Assembly (NCBI GenBank): GCA_005881575.1
Contig: VBCA01000004.1
Coordinates: 62,001-126,000, forward strand
Direction: 5' to 3'
DNA: 64,000 nucleotides
From: Betaproteobacteria bacterium
Lineage (GTDB): Bacteria; Pseudomonadota; Gammaproteobacteria; Burkholderiales; SG8-39
Positions within the stretch are counted from its first letter, which is position 1. Each line of letters opens with the position of its first letter. Positions 1 to 8,893 of this stretch are shown in pieces. Made by a program: the position numbers and the translations under genes. The notes beneath the pieces are model-generated. The model had not been told where the DNA came from. It made no database searches and saw only the letters and a program-made list of their open reading frames with translations.

Positions 1-2
1 CA

Positions 3-92
3 ACTTTTGTGGCCCGCTCGGACCGCGGCGGCGTCGGAACAGCGGGAAACCAAATCTTGAACGAGTTCCGGCCGGGAATGCGTCAAGCGTGA
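3..92 (+). CDS. 3' end of an unidentified gene cut by the window edge
   Basis: An open frame runs from the window edge to a TGA at 90-92, and that stop overlaps the GTG start of the next gene (GTGA). Such an overlap is typical of operon genes, so this is probably the last 29 residues of an upstream EPS gene. The visible residues end in EFRPGMRQA and carry no motif that I recognise. The call rests only on the open frame and the coupled stop. Confidence 0.45.
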   Translation, partial: TFVARSDRGGVGTAGNQILNEFRPGMRQA

Positions 93-1114
93 ATGACCGT
101 TTTCGAATGATCATGATTGGGGCGGGCCGGATCGCCTCACAGTCGCATCTGCCGGCCATCCTGGCCTGCGAGGGAGTGGACTTAGTCGCGATCGTAGATT
201 CGACGCCGGGACGAGCGGCTAAGCTTGCACGGGAGTATGGGCTCTCGGTACAGATTTTCTCCGATCTGGAACCAGCGCTCGAGGACGCGGATGGCGCAAT
301 AGTGGCGACCCCGAACGACACGCATCACGAAATCGCGACACGCTGCCTGATGCGAGGAGTTCATGTACTGGTCGAGAAGCCGATGACCTCTGCGTACGCC
401 GAAGCCTTGACGCTCTCGGAGCTGGCGCGGAATACTGGGTTCAAGGCCATGGTCGGCTATGTAACCAGGCACCGACGCAATGTGCGTCTCATGAAGACCC
501 TGTTGGATCAGAAGCACTTCGGCCAGGTGAGTAACTTCGCCTATCAGTTCGGTACCATTGGCGGCTGGGCGCCTCTAGCAGGCTACAGGTCAGACGCCGG
601 TGGCCGGGGCGCCGGGGTACTCGCGATCTCGGCTAGCCATTTCTTGGATCGGATGCTCTGGTTCTGGGGCTATCCTCTCGACATGACATATCTCGACGAC
701 GGATCGAAGGGCCCCGAGGCGAACTGCGTCGCGAAGTTTCAGTTTGAGGGGGGGATGCACGGCACGTTGCGATGCTCCAAGAGCGCCAGCCTGCCAGGCG
801 GGCTCGTACTGGATACGGAGACGGGCCGCGTGGTTCTTCCTGAAGTCGAGGATGCCGACATCGTCCTTCTCCCTAACGAAAATCAGCATCTTCAGTACGT
901 ACTGAAGTCGCGGGACCAGCATACCGGTCCGGATCGGGACCCGTTCCTCGCACAGATTTCCGACTTCGTGTCGGCTTGTAAGACCGGAGGCGGCTTCGGC
1001 TGCGATTTCAATCAGGGGGCCGCGTCCATGCGTCTGATCGAGGACCTGTACTCGAGGAGACAGCCTCTCAAGCAGGATTGGTATTCGTCTCTCGATTCGG
1101 GAGAGTCACGGTGA
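89..1114 (+). CDS. Gfo/Idh/MocA-family NAD(P)-dependent oxidoreductase
   Basis: This is a 341-residue sugar dehydrogenase or dehydratase-type oxidoreductase, acting in the cytosol on a sugar or nucleotide sugar. The N-terminus has a Rossmann loop GAGRIA (residues 11-16) and the family signature EKP (96-98), whose lysine is normally catalytic. Length fits the family. The GTG start is chosen because it overlaps the upstream stop. The stop in turn overlaps the GTG of the epimerase gene that follows, so the two are probably translated together and may act on the same sugar. The exact substrate cannot be read from the sequence. Confidence 0.85.
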   Translation: MNDRFRMIMIGAGRIASQSHLPAILACEGVDLVAIVDSTPGRAAKLAREYGLSVQIFSDLEPALEDADGAIVATPNDTHHEIATRCLMRGVHVLVEKPMTSAYAEALTLSELARNTGFKAMVGYVTRHRRNVRLMKTLLDQKHFGQVSNFAYQFGTIGGWAPLAGYRSDAGGRGAGVLAISASHFLDRMLWFWGYPLDMTYLDDGSKGPEANCVAKFQFEGGMHGTLRCSKSASLPGGLVLDTETGRVVLPEVEDADIVLLPNENQHLQYVLKSRDQHTGPDRDPFLAQISDFVSACKTGGGFGCDFNQGAASMRLIEDLYSRRQPLKQDWYSSLDSGESR

Positions 1115-2313
1115 GAGTAGCCGTCGTTGGCGCGTCCGGCCTCGCGGGCTTCGCGGTGGTGGAGTACCTTCTGGAAAAAGGCATAGAAACGGTGCCGCTC
1201 GTCGGTTCGACCGGCAACTCCTGGCGCCTATTCAGCCAAGGTATCACTCCGCAGCTGGTAAACGTTCTCCATCCGGACGGCTTGAGCCGCGCACTCGGCG
1301 GATGCACGCATGTCGTAAATTGCCTGCGCGGCGACGAGAACGTGATGCTGCAAGGCACGCGCAATCTGGTGAAGGAAGCACTCCGTGCCGGCGCGACCCG
1401 CTTCGTCCATGTGAGCAGCGTGGCCGTTTATGGAGATCGCCCCGCACCGGGCGCGGCCGTCGAATCGGCGATGCCCTCTGTCGAGAAGGGAGGCTATGGG
1501 TGGATCAAGCTGCGGCAAGACGAGATCGTCCAAAGGACCGCCGCCCGTGGACTCAAAAGCATTATCCTCTGCCCCCCAAATATTGTCGGGCCCGGTTCCT
1601 ACTTTCTCCTCGAGATACTGGGGTGCCTGCTGCGGGGCGAATTGCTGCTGGCAGATGGCGGGAGCTGCGTCTGCAGCACGGTGGACGCCAGGAATCTGGC
1701 GCACGCGTGCTTTCTCGCCCTGAGCGAGGGCTCGACGAATGGCGAAAGATATTTCGTGACCGACGACGAGCGCGTAACTTGGGCCAGTATCGTCGACGGC
1801 CTTCGCGCCGCCGGTCAGATTGCGGCGCGCCCCCCCGAATGCACGCTCGAAGAGCTTCGGCGCACGAGCGAAGAGCGGGCAGTGCCGAAGCCAAGGCTAT
1901 GGGTCAGCGTGAAGCACCTCGTGTCGGACGACGTGAGGAGCGCGCTGAGAAAGGACCCGTTGCTCGCGAAAATCGACGGCGCGCTCCGGGCATTCGTGGG
2001 TGGATTCGGCCCGCAGATGGAGGACAGGTTCCGGCTTGCGATCGAAGGGCCGATCAAAGTTCCTCGTAAACCGGGCGATGCGAAAATGAACGTCAGGCTG
2101 TCGGCGCAGCAACTGAGAGGCGTATGGCATCGTTGCGACAAGGCGAAGGTCGAACTCGGTTATCGGCCGATTTGCACGTTCGCGCGGAGTATGGCCGCGT
2201 TTTCACGGTGGCTGCAGAGCACTCGGGGAATGTTGGAGCCGGACTGGAGTTCCCGGAAAATTCTATTCGGGTACTCCGAAGCCGAAAAAGAATCCGTACA
2301 TCAGCATATCTGA
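1111..2313 (+). CDS. NAD-dependent epimerase/dehydratase (extended SDR)
   Basis: This is a 400-residue protein of the extended short-chain dehydrogenase family that modifies nucleotide sugars. It shows the NAD-binding loop GASGLAG (residues 7-13) and the YxxxK catalytic pair as YGWIK (Y129, K133). The frame is open further upstream, but the GTG at 1111 overlaps the preceding TGA and brings the Rossmann strand to the very N-terminus, so I use it. The C-terminal 130 residues are longer than in plain epimerases. The specific reaction (epimerase, reductase or dehydratase) is not resolved. It is paired with the Gfo/Idh/MocA gene before it. Confidence 0.8.
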   Translation: MRVAVVGASGLAGFAVVEYLLEKGIETVPLVGSTGNSWRLFSQGITPQLVNVLHPDGLSRALGGCTHVVNCLRGDENVMLQGTRNLVKEALRAGATRFVHVSSVAVYGDRPAPGAAVESAMPSVEKGGYGWIKLRQDEIVQRTAARGLKSIILCPPNIVGPGSYFLLEILGCLLRGELLLADGGSCVCSTVDARNLAHACFLALSEGSTNGERYFVTDDERVTWASIVDGLRAAGQIAARPPECTLEELRRTSEERAVPKPRLWVSVKHLVSDDVRSALRKDPLLAKIDGALRAFVGGFGPQMEDRFRLAIEGPIKVPRKPGDAKMNVRLSAQQLRGVWHRCDKAKVELGYRPICTFARSMAAFSRWLQSTRGMLEPDWSSRKILFGYSEAEKESVHQHI

Positions 2314-2400
2314 CGCGCTGAGACGTCGAAAAACTACAGGCCAGAAAGTTGCTCTTGGATGTCATACTGAGAGAGATCGGACATCGAGCCCAGATTGAGC

Positions 2401-3909
2401 ATGCCAGCCAGCACGGAACAAAGAATGGGCAGCGGTGCCGCGTGGATGGTGCTGTTCAAGCTCGGCGAGCGCAGCCTAGGGATTGTCAGCATACTGATCC
2501 TGGTTCGACTGCTCTCGCCGCACGATTTCGGCTTCGTGGCTATGGCGCTGTCGTTCATCGCCATGGCCGAACTGCTGACGCGCGCCGGCTTCGACGTGGC
2601 ATTGATCCAGAACCAGGCTGCGACCGATCACCACTACCATACGGCATGGACGTGCAACGTTCTGATCGGCCTCTTCATCTTCCTTCTGATGCTCGTGGCG
2701 GCCGCGCCGATCACGGCCTTCTACGCGGAACCTACCTTGTTCTGGGTGGTGTGCTGGCTGGCACTCGGCCCTCTAATCAGCGGTTGCGAGAATATCGGCG
2801 TGGTCGCTTTTCGCAAGGAACTGAGGTTTCGCAGCGAATTCGCGTATCAGATGAGCGTCAAGCTGGCGGGGTTCGTCGTTACGGTCCCGCTGGCGTTCTG
2901 GCTGCGCAGCTACTGGGCTCTGGTCGCGGGCATACTCGCCACGAAGCTCATGGGTACCGTCATCAGCTATTTCGCACATCCGTTCCGGCCGCGCTTTTCG
3001 ATCGCCGGCGCCGGGACTCTCTTTTCCTTCTCGAAGTGGCTGCTGCTGGTGAACGGTCTCGCCTTCCTGAAAGAAAGATTGACCGATTTCGTCATCGGGC
3101 GTTCGCAGGGGGCCGCGATCCTCGGCGTGTACAACGTGGCGTGGGATTTGGCATATCTTCCCACCAGCGAACTGGGCGCGCCGATCAATCGGGCCTTATT
3201 GCCAGGATTCTCCCAAATCGCGCAGAATCCGGCGCAATTGCATTCGGCGTACGCCAATGCAATGGGCATTCTCGTCCTTTTTGCATTGCCTGCGGCAACC
3301 GGGATTTTCGCGGTTTCTGAATATCTCGTTCCGGTGGCACTGGGTCCGAAGTGGCTGGCAGCAGTGCCGTTGATGCAGATACTCGCGTTGTCTGGCGCGA
3401 TCCTGCTTTTTCACTCCTCGATGTGCGCCGCGCTGATCGGGGCCGGCCATCCCGCAGCGGTCGTGAAAGGAAACGCGGTCTTCGTCGTGCTGCTAATGGT
3501 CCTGCTGATCCCGCTGGCCGAACAGTTTGGCGCCTCGGGCGCGGCGGTCGCCGTGGTCGGCGCTTCGATCCTGTCCACGCCGGCCTATTTAAAGGCGATC
3601 CGCGTCCATATCGGCATCGCGCCAGCAGTCTTCGCGCGCGCAATCACGCGTCCCCTGACTGCGTCGGTAGCAATGCTCGCCGTTTTGCGCGCCGTTATGC
3701 CTGCATATTCCCCTTCGATGACGACGAGCAAGGCTGCGTGGTTGCTGCTCGGAGCGGTTGTTCTGGGCGCGTTCCTGTATGCCCTTGCGATGGCTTTGCT
3801 TTGGCTTGCGGCGCGCCGGCCGCAGAGCGTCGAACGATTGGTCTTCGAGCGAGTACGTGGGATGCTCGTCGCGAGGACGGCATGGCGGCGCAAGACTCCG
3901 GATGCTTGA
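2401..3909 (+). CDS. Polysaccharide flippase of the MOP superfamily (Wzx-like)
   Basis: This is an inner-membrane protein of about 502 residues with roughly twelve to fourteen hydrophobic segments spread over its length and an N-terminal motif typical of RfbX/Wzx and lipopolysaccharide biosynthesis flippases (a GS-rich start followed by a long first helix). Members move undecaprenyl-linked repeat units across the inner membrane. An in-frame TTG at 2395 is an alternative start. I prefer the ATG at 2401, but no strong Shine-Dalgarno sequence is visible. It sits between sugar-modifying genes and a FemAB-like gene, as expected for a Wzx/Wzy-type EPS locus. Confidence 0.85.
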   Translation: MPASTEQRMGSGAAWMVLFKLGERSLGIVSILILVRLLSPHDFGFVAMALSFIAMAELLTRAGFDVALIQNQAATDHHYHTAWTCNVLIGLFIFLLMLVAAAPITAFYAEPTLFWVVCWLALGPLISGCENIGVVAFRKELRFRSEFAYQMSVKLAGFVVTVPLAFWLRSYWALVAGILATKLMGTVISYFAHPFRPRFSIAGAGTLFSFSKWLLLVNGLAFLKERLTDFVIGRSQGAAILGVYNVAWDLAYLPTSELGAPINRALLPGFSQIAQNPAQLHSAYANAMGILVLFALPAATGIFAVSEYLVPVALGPKWLAAVPLMQILALSGAILLFHSSMCAALIGAGHPAAVVKGNAVFVVLLMVLLIPLAEQFGASGAAVAVVGASILSTPAYLKAIRVHIGIAPAVFARAITRPLTASVAMLAVLRAVMPAYSPSMTTSKAAWLLLGAVVLGAFLYALAMALLWLAARRPQSVERLVFERVRGMLVARTAWRRKTPDA

Positions 3910-3983
3910 ATTTTGATTTTCCGAGGATCTGTGCCCCTTGATCCGCAAGTATCGATGAACTTGATATTGTTTATTGAACCACA

Positions 3984-5114
3984 TTGCCAATTCACGAAAT
4001 CAGATGTGCAGGCAGTTCCGAACGGGAGTCATGGGACGGTTACGTCTCCAGACAGCCGGAAGCCAGTCTTTTTCATTTGTTTGGCTGGCAGGAGGTCATC
4101 CACGGGACGTATGGACACAAGACCTATTATTTAATGGCGGTCCGCAGAGAAGCCCAGGCGGCGGTGCGCGAGAACTCGAGTTTACTTGCAGAAAACGCTG
4201 TGGGCATCCTTCCCCTGGTTCACCTTAAGCACGTAATTTTCGGCAACTGTCTCGTATCGCTGCCGTTTCTGGATGGCGGGGGCATCCTTGCCGGTTCTAA
4301 AGAGGTAGAGGAGAGCCTTCTGTGTGAAGCGATCAACCTCGGTCGGAAAACTGGTGCAAGCAGAATAGAATTGCGCCAGGAGCGGCCTCTCGCATCTTGC
4401 GATGAGGTAAGCGTTTTTTGCAGTGAGACTTCGCAAGAACCGATGCAGGTCGCCACCCGGTCCGATAAGGTTCGGATGCTCCTCGACCTTCCCGACTCCT
4501 CCGAGATGCTTATGAAGTCCTTCAAGTCGAAGCTGAGAAGTCAAATTACAAAGCCTTTGAAGGAAGGATTGACCTCGAGGACGGGTGGGGTGGAGCTGCT
4601 GGAGGACTTCTACAAAGTGTTTTTGGTCAATATGCGCGATTTGGGGTCTCCGGTTCATTCCGCGGACTTGATGCGACATGTCCTAAGTGAATTCGCGGAA
4701 CGCTCCAGGATCTTTGTGATCTACAAATCGCAAGAGCCCGTGGCCTCGGCACTGGTTATCGGATTTGGAAAGGTGTTACGGAACCCCTGGGCCTCGTCCC
4801 TCCGAAAATACGCATCCCTGAGTCCGAATATGCTTCTGTACCTGCGCATGCTCGAATTCGGGTGCGACAACGGCTATCGAGTATTCGACTTTGGCCGCTC
4901 GACCCGAGGCGAGGGAACTTACAAGTTCAAGGAGCAATGGGGCGCCACACCGGCGCCGCTCTACTGGCATTACATCTCCCTTGACGGCAAGCCGCGGGAC
5001 CCGGAAAGCTCAGGAACGGAGAGGTTTGAGAAGGCCGCGCTCTATTGGAGGAAGCTGCCGCTGATCGTCACGAAGATTATTGGTCCCAGCATCAGAAAGC
5101 ACATCAGTTTGTAA
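3984..5114 (+). CDS. FemAB-like GNAT protein, XrtA/EPS-associated type
   Basis: This 376-residue protein has the architecture of FemAB/FemX acyltransferases, which have two GNAT-like halves. The segment FHLFGWQEVIHGTYGHKTYYL-like (near residues 31-50) matches the N-terminal signature of the FemAB relatives found in exosortase A loci. The C-terminal half has FDFGRST (about 302-308) and a YKFKEQWG motif, which are also typical. It may transfer an amino acid or acyl group to a glycan precursor; the substrate is unknown. The start is a TTG, the only start that keeps the N-terminal signature intact. It is followed at short distance by the DegT aminotransferase. Confidence 0.75.
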   Translation: MPIHEIRCAGSSERESWDGYVSRQPEASLFHLFGWQEVIHGTYGHKTYYLMAVRREAQAAVRENSSLLAENAVGILPLVHLKHVIFGNCLVSLPFLDGGGILAGSKEVEESLLCEAINLGRKTGASRIELRQERPLASCDEVSVFCSETSQEPMQVATRSDKVRMLLDLPDSSEMLMKSFKSKLRSQITKPLKEGLTSRTGGVELLEDFYKVFLVNMRDLGSPVHSADLMRHVLSEFAERSRIFVIYKSQEPVASALVIGFGKVLRNPWASSLRKYASLSPNMLLYLRMLEFGCDNGYRVFDFGRSTRGEGTYKFKEQWGATPAPLYWHYISLDGKPRDPESSGTERFEKAALYWRKLPLIVTKIIGPSIRKHISL

Positions 5115-5136
5115 GCTGCCTCGCCATACGTCCCGA

Positions 5137-6438
5137 ATGCATATAGGAAGAACCCTACCGCCGGCAGCGACTCCGATCGGCATCAGAGAAATTATTTCGG
5201 GGGTTTGCGGGATTTTTCGCGGCCAGCGGGAATTGGATCGTTTCGAATCGGAGCTGAAAGAGCACTTTGGAGTCAAACACTGCTTTCTTGTCTCTTCGGG
5301 AAAAGCAGCATTCACTCTGATCCTTCTGGCTCTCAAGGAGTTGTCCCCCGATAGAGATGAAGTTCTCATCCCGGCGTTTACCTGTTATTCGGTCCCCTCA
5401 TCCGTTGTTCGCGCAGGGCTCCGGATACGGTTATGCGACCTGAGCCCGGATAGCCTCGATTTTGACTTCGCGCAACTGTCCGCCGTGCTTTCCGAGGCAC
5501 CTCCCCCACAGACGGAAGCGCATCCCGCAGGGGGCGCCAGCGATTCACCGGTCGAAACCCGTGACCCCGCCGACAGCTCCGGGAACTCGATCACGAGGGT
5601 TCTGGCTGTCGTTCCAACCCATTTGTTCGGTTATCCAGCCGACGTGGCGAGACTGCGGAAATTGAACCGAGACCCAGGAGTCACCATCGTGGAGGATGCA
5701 GCTCAGGCGATGGGCGAAACAAGAGAAGAAAGGAAAGTTGGAACCCTTGGCGATGTCAGCTTCTTCAGTCTTGGCCGAGGGAAAGCGTTTTCAGTCGTGG
5801 AGGGAGGAGTCGTCCTTACCGATCGGGACGACTTTGCTGAAGGCCTAAATCGCTTCGTGAGCCGCCTTCCCCGCTACGGTCTGCTGCCCCTGCTGAACGT
5901 AATCTTCAAAGCGGCGGCACTGATGGTGCTTCTCCATCCTAGGCTCTTTTGGGTGCCGCGCAGTATGCCGTTCCTAAAACTTGGGGAGACGCTTTTCGAG
6001 CCGCATTTTCCCATCCTGAAGATGTCTTCGTTTCAGGCAGGGTTGGCAAGAGAGTGGCCGGGAAGACTCGAGAAACTCCGGGATGTTCGAAAGAAGAAAG
6101 TGAATCGGTGGATTACCATCCTCGAAGCGAGCAGAACTCACGGATCAAATTTTCTCAGAAGTCGATCGCTCGGCCTTCTGCGTTTTCCCCTAAGAGTCGG
6201 CGACAAGAAAAAAAGAGAATCCCTGCTGCGCGAAAGTGCCCGGATGGGGTTGGGCATCATGCCTGTCTACCCTACGTCGATTAACGCCATTCCGGAGTTG
6301 AGAGGAAAGATCAAGGGTGGAGCCTTTCCCGGTGCCGAGAGCTGTGCCAGGGAACTGGTCACATTACCCACGCATGGATATCTTACTGAGGATGATGTAA
6401 CGGAACTCAGCAGACTTATCGCACGCGTATTAGGATGA
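5137..6438 (+). CDS. DegT/DnrJ/EryC1/StrS aminotransferase
   Basis: This PLP-dependent enzyme of about 433 residues makes amino sugars by transamination of keto nucleotide sugars. The Schiff-base lysine lies in GRGKAFSVVEGG (K216). The PLP-binding VEDAAQAMG segment (about residues 186-194) precedes it, and the order is that of the family. An earlier in-frame start (5080) would overlap the previous gene. The ATG at 5137 gives a normal N-terminus. Residues about 115-160 form a low-complexity insertion rich in P, A and E, probably a surface loop. wecB follows 36 bp downstream, consistent with supply of an amino sugar. Confidence 0.85.
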   Translation: MHIGRTLPPAATPIGIREIISGVCGIFRGQRELDRFESELKEHFGVKHCFLVSSGKAAFTLILLALKELSPDRDEVLIPAFTCYSVPSSVVRAGLRIRLCDLSPDSLDFDFAQLSAVLSEAPPPQTEAHPAGGASDSPVETRDPADSSGNSITRVLAVVPTHLFGYPADVARLRKLNRDPGVTIVEDAAQAMGETREERKVGTLGDVSFFSLGRGKAFSVVEGGVVLTDRDDFAEGLNRFVSRLPRYGLLPLLNVIFKAAALMVLLHPRLFWVPRSMPFLKLGETLFEPHFPILKMSSFQAGLAREWPGRLEKLRDVRKKKVNRWITILEASRTHGSNFLRSRSLGLLRFPLRVGDKKKRESLLRESARMGLGIMPVYPTSINAIPELRGKIKGGAFPGAESCARELVTLPTHGYLTEDDVTELSRLIARVLG

Positions 6439-6474
6439 AGACGCTTCGAAGCCTACGTCATTTGTGGAATAACG

Positions 6475-7569
6475 ATGAAGAGAGTGTTTAATATCTGCGG
6501 AGCGCGGCCGAACTTCATGAAAATCGCCCCGCTCGTGCATGCCATGCAACGAACCTCCGAGCTCCGCAGTACGATCGTGCATACCGGCCAGCATTACAGT
6601 CCGACCTTGTCGGACGTCTTTTTTGAGGAGCTCAAGATACCGCGCCCCGAAATCTCGCTCGAGGTTGGTTCGCTCCCTCGCGTGGAGCAGATTGCGCTCA
6701 TTGAGGAACGCTTCGCCCCAGTCGTGGAGCAGCAAGCGCCAAACCTCATACTCGTGGTTGGTGACGTGAATTCGACCGTGGCTTGCGCGCGGGTGGCCCG
6801 GCGCTTTGGAGTTCCCGTCGCTCATGTAGAGGCGGGGTTGAGAAGCTTCGATCTCGGCATGCCAGAGGAGCACAACCGTATCGAGACGGACAGACTTTCA
6901 GATATCCTTTATGTCACCGAGGAGTCCGGCATGGCGAACCTCCGTAACGAGCGCGTTCCGGGGAAGGCCATGCTGGTCGGAAACGTTATGATCGATACGC
7001 TGGTCGCTAACCTCGATCGGGCGAGAAGTTCAGACGTACGTGCGCGCCTTGGTCTTGAGGGCGAGAAGTACGCGGTAGCGACATTCCACCGTCCGAGCAA
7101 CGTGGACTCAAAAGAGTCGGCCGCAAAGGTGGTTGACGCTCTTCGCCTGGTGGCACGGTTCTTTCCGGTTGTCCTCCCTATTCATCCACGAACAAAGGAA
7201 TCGTTCGACAGGTTCGGATTCCTAGATGTGCTCGCCGCGACACCTGGTCTTCGGCTGGTTGAGCCGATGGGTTACTTTGATTTCATCGGCCTCGTCGAAC
7301 AGTGCAAGGTAGTGGTCACAGACTCCGGGGGGATTCAGGAGGAGACCACCTATCTTGGCATTCCGTGCCTCACGATGCGGGAGAATAGCGAACGACCGTC
7401 GACGATTTCCGTCGGAACGAATCTTCTTATCGGCTCTGATCTTGAGCGCCTTGGATCGGAACTCGAGAATATATCCGCGGGCAAGTTCAAGAAGGGCTCT
7501 GTGCCGCCACTCTGGGATGGGGGGACAGCAGAACGCATTGTGGCCGATATCGAGGCGTTTCTTTCATGA
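6475..7569 (+). CDS. wecB: UDP-N-acetylglucosamine 2-epimerase (non-hydrolysing)
   Basis: This enzyme interconverts UDP-GlcNAc and UDP-ManNAc in the cytosol. All hallmarks are in place: the GARPNFMK N-terminus, GDVNSTVA, the HVEAGLRSFD block, PEEHNRIETDRLSD and TDSGGIQEE near the C-terminus. At 364 residues the length is normal. The stop overlaps the next glycosyltransferase start (ATGA at 7566), so the two are probably translationally coupled, and the downstream enzyme may use a ManNAc-type donor. The ATG at 6475 is the only sensible start. Confidence 0.93.
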   Translation: MKRVFNICGARPNFMKIAPLVHAMQRTSELRSTIVHTGQHYSPTLSDVFFEELKIPRPEISLEVGSLPRVEQIALIEERFAPVVEQQAPNLILVVGDVNSTVACARVARRFGVPVAHVEAGLRSFDLGMPEEHNRIETDRLSDILYVTEESGMANLRNERVPGKAMLVGNVMIDTLVANLDRARSSDVRARLGLEGEKYAVATFHRPSNVDSKESAAKVVDALRLVARFFPVVLPIHPRTKESFDRFGFLDVLAATPGLRLVEPMGYFDFIGLVEQCKVVVTDSGGIQEETTYLGIPCLTMRENSERPSTISVGTNLLIGSDLERLGSELENISAGKFKKGSVPPLWDGGTAERIVADIEAFLS

Positions 7570-8813
7570 TTAATCGAAAGAAGGTCCTGATGATTTGCTA
7601 CTATTTCCCACCAATCGTCACGTCAGGCGTGGCCCGTAGCTTTGAATTCGCCAAACTCCTTCCACACTTTGGATGGGAACCCCTGGTCCTCACCGTCAGG
7701 CATTCCAAGGACCCGTGGGTCGAGGATAGCCTCGGTGGAGATCCGAAAGGGATTCGGGTGCAGCGCACGTTGGAATGGAACCTGGCGGGTCTCGCCGATT
7801 TCCTTCACGGCTGCTGCTCTCGTGTCGCCCGACTCTTCGGAAAGAATCTCACACATAATCTCTTCCGGGAGTTTCTCTGCATTCCAGATTCCCAGATAGC
7901 CTGGTTCTCAACAATCCGGGCACGAAGGTTGGCACGCGAATGTGAGCTAATCTACGTAAGCTGTTCGCCGTTCAGTTCGTCGGTGAGCGGCGCCATCGTG
8001 AAGCGACTCACCGGGCGGCCCTTGGTCGTCGATTTCCGTGACGCATGGTCTCTCAATCCGCACACTCCCTTTCGCCGGCTACAGCGCGCGATGGTTAATC
8101 GCTTTGAGCGTTTCGTTCTCGGTGCCTGTGATGCTCTGATAGTGAACACGGATGGAGCGGCGCGGCTGTATGCCACCGCTTATCCGGAGCACCGTGAGAA
8201 GATCGTCACAATTCCAAACGGATACGACGTGCTTACCCCGGTGGAACGAAGGGCCACCGCGGGTGACTTTCAAATCATGCACGTCGGAACGTTCTACGGG
8301 TCTCGAAATCCGGACGCGCTCCTGGAGTGTCTCGCCGAGATGGGGAGGGATGACATCGTATTCGTCCAGGTGGGCGGCAGTTTCGACTCGTACGAACGAT
8401 TCAAGGAAAGAGTCAAGATCAAGATAGTTCCTCCTCTCCCTAGAGAGGCTGCACTTGAGTTGATGCGTGAGGCATCGCTTCTCTACGTTAAACAGGGATG
8501 GGAACCGGGCGTGTCGGAATACATTGCAGTCGGGGCGAAAACATATGAGTATCTTGCGACCGGCCTTCCAATTCTCGCTGAAGTACCGCCTGGCGACAAC
8601 GCCGAACTTGTTCAGAAATATGCTTTAGCCGGATATGTCGTGACTTCCAATACGCGCGCGGAGCTTCGCGATGCCGTCGAACGTGCCTACGAAGCCGGTT
8701 CGCGGGCAAGTGTGGCGATCCATCCTGAATTTGCGAAAGGGTTCTCGAGACGGGATCTTGCTCGGAAGCTTGCAATCCTGTTTGACCGGTTGACCGACCC
8801 AACTAGCAGGTAG
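7566..8813 (+). CDS. Glycosyltransferase, GT4-like (GT-B fold)
   Basis: This 415-residue cytosolic or peripheral-membrane glycosyltransferase begins with MICYYFPPIVTSGVAR, a typical GT4 acceptor-side start with a glycine-rich loop. The C-terminal half has HVGTFYGSRNPD and the sequence YEYLATGLPILAEVPPGD, which takes the place of the usual EX7E region. The protein probably adds a sugar to the lipid-linked repeat unit. The start overlaps the wecB stop by four bases. Donor and acceptor cannot be predicted. Confidence 0.85.
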   Translation: MINRKKVLMICYYFPPIVTSGVARSFEFAKLLPHFGWEPLVLTVRHSKDPWVEDSLGGDPKGIRVQRTLEWNLAGLADFLHGCCSRVARLFGKNLTHNLFREFLCIPDSQIAWFSTIRARRLARECELIYVSCSPFSSSVSGAIVKRLTGRPLVVDFRDAWSLNPHTPFRRLQRAMVNRFERFVLGACDALIVNTDGAARLYATAYPEHREKIVTIPNGYDVLTPVERRATAGDFQIMHVGTFYGSRNPDALLECLAEMGRDDIVFVQVGGSFDSYERFKERVKIKIVPPLPREAALELMREASLLYVKQGWEPGVSEYIAVGAKTYEYLATGLPILAEVPPGDNAELVQKYALAGYVVTSNTRAELRDAVERAYEAGSRASVAIHPEFAKGFSRRDLARKLAILFDRLTDPTSR

Positions 8814-8893
8814 CGCTCGGTACCTTGGATGTGGTCGAAGTCATCAACGGAGGTGTTGGGGAACCATCATACTCCAAGTTTTGGGATGATCGC

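Noticed and set aside
2349-3320. A 323-residue plus ORF overlapping the flippase
   Set aside because: The flippase frame shows a clear membrane pattern; this frame is arginine-rich and has no hydrophobic segments.
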